From positions 1 to 8,431 of the forward strand of contig JAAKFB010000069.1 of the NCBI GenBank assembly GCA_011065235.1: DNA of 8,431 nt. Direction: 5' to 3'. The DNA is from Chlamydiota bacterium. GTDB taxonomy: Bacteria; Chlamydiota; Chlamydiia; Chlamydiales; Rhabdochlamydiaceae. Positions 7,230-8,431 of this stretch are shown piece by piece. Within the stretch, counting starts at the first letter, position 1. Each line of letters starts with the position of its first letter. The notes below the pieces were generated by a model. That model did no database searches. It was not told the origin of the DNA and saw only the letters and a list, made by a program, of their open reading frames with translations. Position numbers and translations under genes: made by a program.

Positions 7230-8431
7230 ATGGTCACTCCTGTCATCCCTTTAACTGGATCTCTTTCGAAAGTCCAAGCTCCCAAGGCATTTCACATATT
7301 TTTGGTTGAGATCCAGTCTTTCACTGAAAAAACTTCCCTACTGGAAATTTCTCAAACCCTCTCCGAGCTCACAGCATCGATTCCAAATTTAGATCAGCAG
7401 CAGATGCGCACGTTGCTCATCTGTCTGCCTGAGGCGCTAGCACATGCCAGCAGCTTGAAAAAAGAGCAGGCTGAGCTCAGCTCAGCCCTCGGCAATTGGA
7501 ATCTAGACACTTCTCTAAAGAAGGCAATGTCTTATTATGGAATCAGCTTAAACATCGAAGAGACTCAAAAGCGTCATGAGTGCGCATCTTCTATTTTCAT
7601 CCGTTGGACTTTAGAAAAGGCTATCTATAAAAACCTTTTAGAACATGCCTATCGTTGGAAAGAGCCGGAAAGGTTCAATGCTATTTTGGATGGCCTTCAA
7701 CGTCTAAAACCCTTCTGCAGCGAGCAAAAAAACTTCGATGCTCTCCTTGATCAAGCCTACCAAGCACTCGCAGAAGACCCCAAGGAATCAAACATGCAAC
7801 TTTTTAAAGAGTGCACAAAAAAACTTCGCTCAATAAGCTACACGCTCTCACAAACTGAGTATGCCACCCAAAAGTATCGGACTGCCCTTGAAGACTACCG
7901 GAAGCAATTTGAGACCTCTGATCTGTCAGAAATGCTTGACCTCTTCAAAGCACTCTTCAAGGTTTTTCTAGAAGATGCCTTCCTCCTTGTCGGGCCTCCA
8001 CCTTGTGGCTATGACCTAAGAGCTTTGGGTTCCTTAGCAAAAGAATCTCCTTGTCCCTACTCAGATTTGGAATGGTTCATCCTGATCCAAGACAAAAAAC
8101 ACCTCCCCTATTTTCAAAATTTAGCAGAAGTGATCGAGCTGCAGTTCATCTCCCTTGGAGAAACTGCCCCCGGAGTAAGCATTCCCGTATTTACGGCTCT
8201 AGGGCCCAAACATCGTTCCGGGCTCCACATCGATCTCGGAGCTAATCCAGCCATCAAACCTAATATAGATCTCGAATCCAATACAGTTGAACTGATTAGC
8301 GAACCTGCAGAATTAGCTAAAAGTATTTCTGTGGAAAATACCAATAACAACGACGATCTTGCAACCTCGCTCTTGCAGTCAGTATCTTTAAAGACTAATG
8401 ACCCAATTCTACAATCTAAATCGGAAGAAGT
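7230..8431 (+). CDS. Second DUF294/GlnD-like nucleotidyltransferase protein (3' truncated by window end)
   Basis: An open frame starts with ATG at 7230 (MVTPVIPLTGSL...) and has no stop for 400 codons to the window edge. An in-frame stop at 7215-7217 limits the start to this region. AAGGA at 7223-7227 is only 2 bases from the ATG, and the ATG lies 5 bases after the previous stop, so coupled translation from the PARP-ankyrin gene is likely. Residues 42-391 are paralogous to 1-1032 of the window; residue 100 aligns with Met1 of the 1598-residue protein and residue 95 (Ser, TCT) with its upstream TGA. The nucleotidyltransferase signature is intact: GSLAKESPCPYSDLEW with G267-S268, D279 and E281. 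A 6-residue insertion (PNIDLE) lies near residue 344. Which repeats, if any, form the C-terminus cannot be seen. Confidence 0.92.
   Translation, partial: MVTPVIPLTGSLSKVQAPKAFHIFLVEIQSFTEKTSLLEISQTLSELTASIPNLDQQQMRTLLICLPEALAHASSLKKEQAELSSALGNWNLDTSLKKAMSYYGISLNIEETQKRHECASSIFIRWTLEKAIYKNLLEHAYRWKEPERFNAILDGLQRLKPFCSEQKNFDALLDQAYQALAEDPKESNMQLFKECTKKLRSISYTLSQTEYATQKYRTALEDYRKQFETSDLSEMLDLFKALFKVFLEDAFLLVGPPPCGYDLRALGSLAKESPCPYSDLEWFILIQDKKHLPYFQNLAEVIELQFISLGETAPGVSIPVFTALGPKHRSGLHIDLGANPAIKPNIDLESNTVELISEPAELAKSISVENTNNNDDLATSLLQSVSLKTNDPILQSKSEE
7353..8402 (+). repeat. Paralogous segment, copy B (matches 1-1032)
   Basis: This is a direct-orientation copy of the segment at the window start, collinear apart from the 18-bp insertion at 8259-8276. 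Similarity ends at the shared codons for SLKTND; the following codons (8403-8431) no longer align clearly. It shows that this gene family has been duplicated around the PARP-ankyrin gene. Confidence 0.85.

Noticed and set aside
1..8431. The duplicated ends as direct repeats of a transposon or genomic island
   Set aside because: The repeats are coding paralogues with substantial divergence and no terminal inverted repeats, integrase or target-site duplication, so gene duplication explains them better.

Overview
The window holds three co-oriented (+ strand) genes that look like host-interaction proteins from an intracellular bacterium. Large multidomain proteins that combine eukaryote-like repeats (leucine-rich repeats, ankyrin repeats) with signalling-type enzyme domains are typical of amoeba-associated bacteria. 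The style and the moderately AT-rich composition fit environmental Chlamydiae best (Parachlamydia/Simkania/Waddlia-like), with Legionellales as an alternative. No marker gene fixes the taxon, so this is inference.

Layout: (1) positions 1-162 are the 3' end of a reading frame that stops at a TGA. (2) Positions 175-4971, in the same frame 12 bases later, encode a 1598-residue protein. It has a GlnD/DUF294-type nucleotidyltransferase domain, then a region resembling a phosphatidylinositol 3/4-kinase core, then two kinds of leucine-rich repeat. The repeats end in 16 units of exactly 84 bp. (3) A 96-bp gap is followed by 5068-7224, a 718-residue protein with a PARP-type ADP-ribosyltransferase domain at the N-terminus and about ten ankyrin repeats at the C-terminus, the reverse of the tankyrase order. 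(4) Five bases later, 7230 to the window end is the start of a second nucleotidyltransferase gene, paralogous to the first. It stays open for 400 codons and runs off the edge.

The two nucleotidyltransferase genes align without gaps across the TGA of the first. In the second copy that position is a serine codon and the gene is one continuous frame. The first gene is therefore either a long gene split by a nonsense codon with re-initiation (a good Shine-Dalgarno site lies just before the downstream ATG), or a two-cistron form that the second copy has fused.

Taken together, the locus places up to three nucleotide-dependent transfer chemistries (nucleotidylation, phosphorylation, ADP-ribosylation) on proteins with interaction-repeat scaffolds, in a tightly spaced and probably co-transcribed group. 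A role as secreted effectors acting on eukaryotic host proteins or lipids is plausible but is inference. No RNA genes, insertion sequences, CRISPR arrays or origins were seen.
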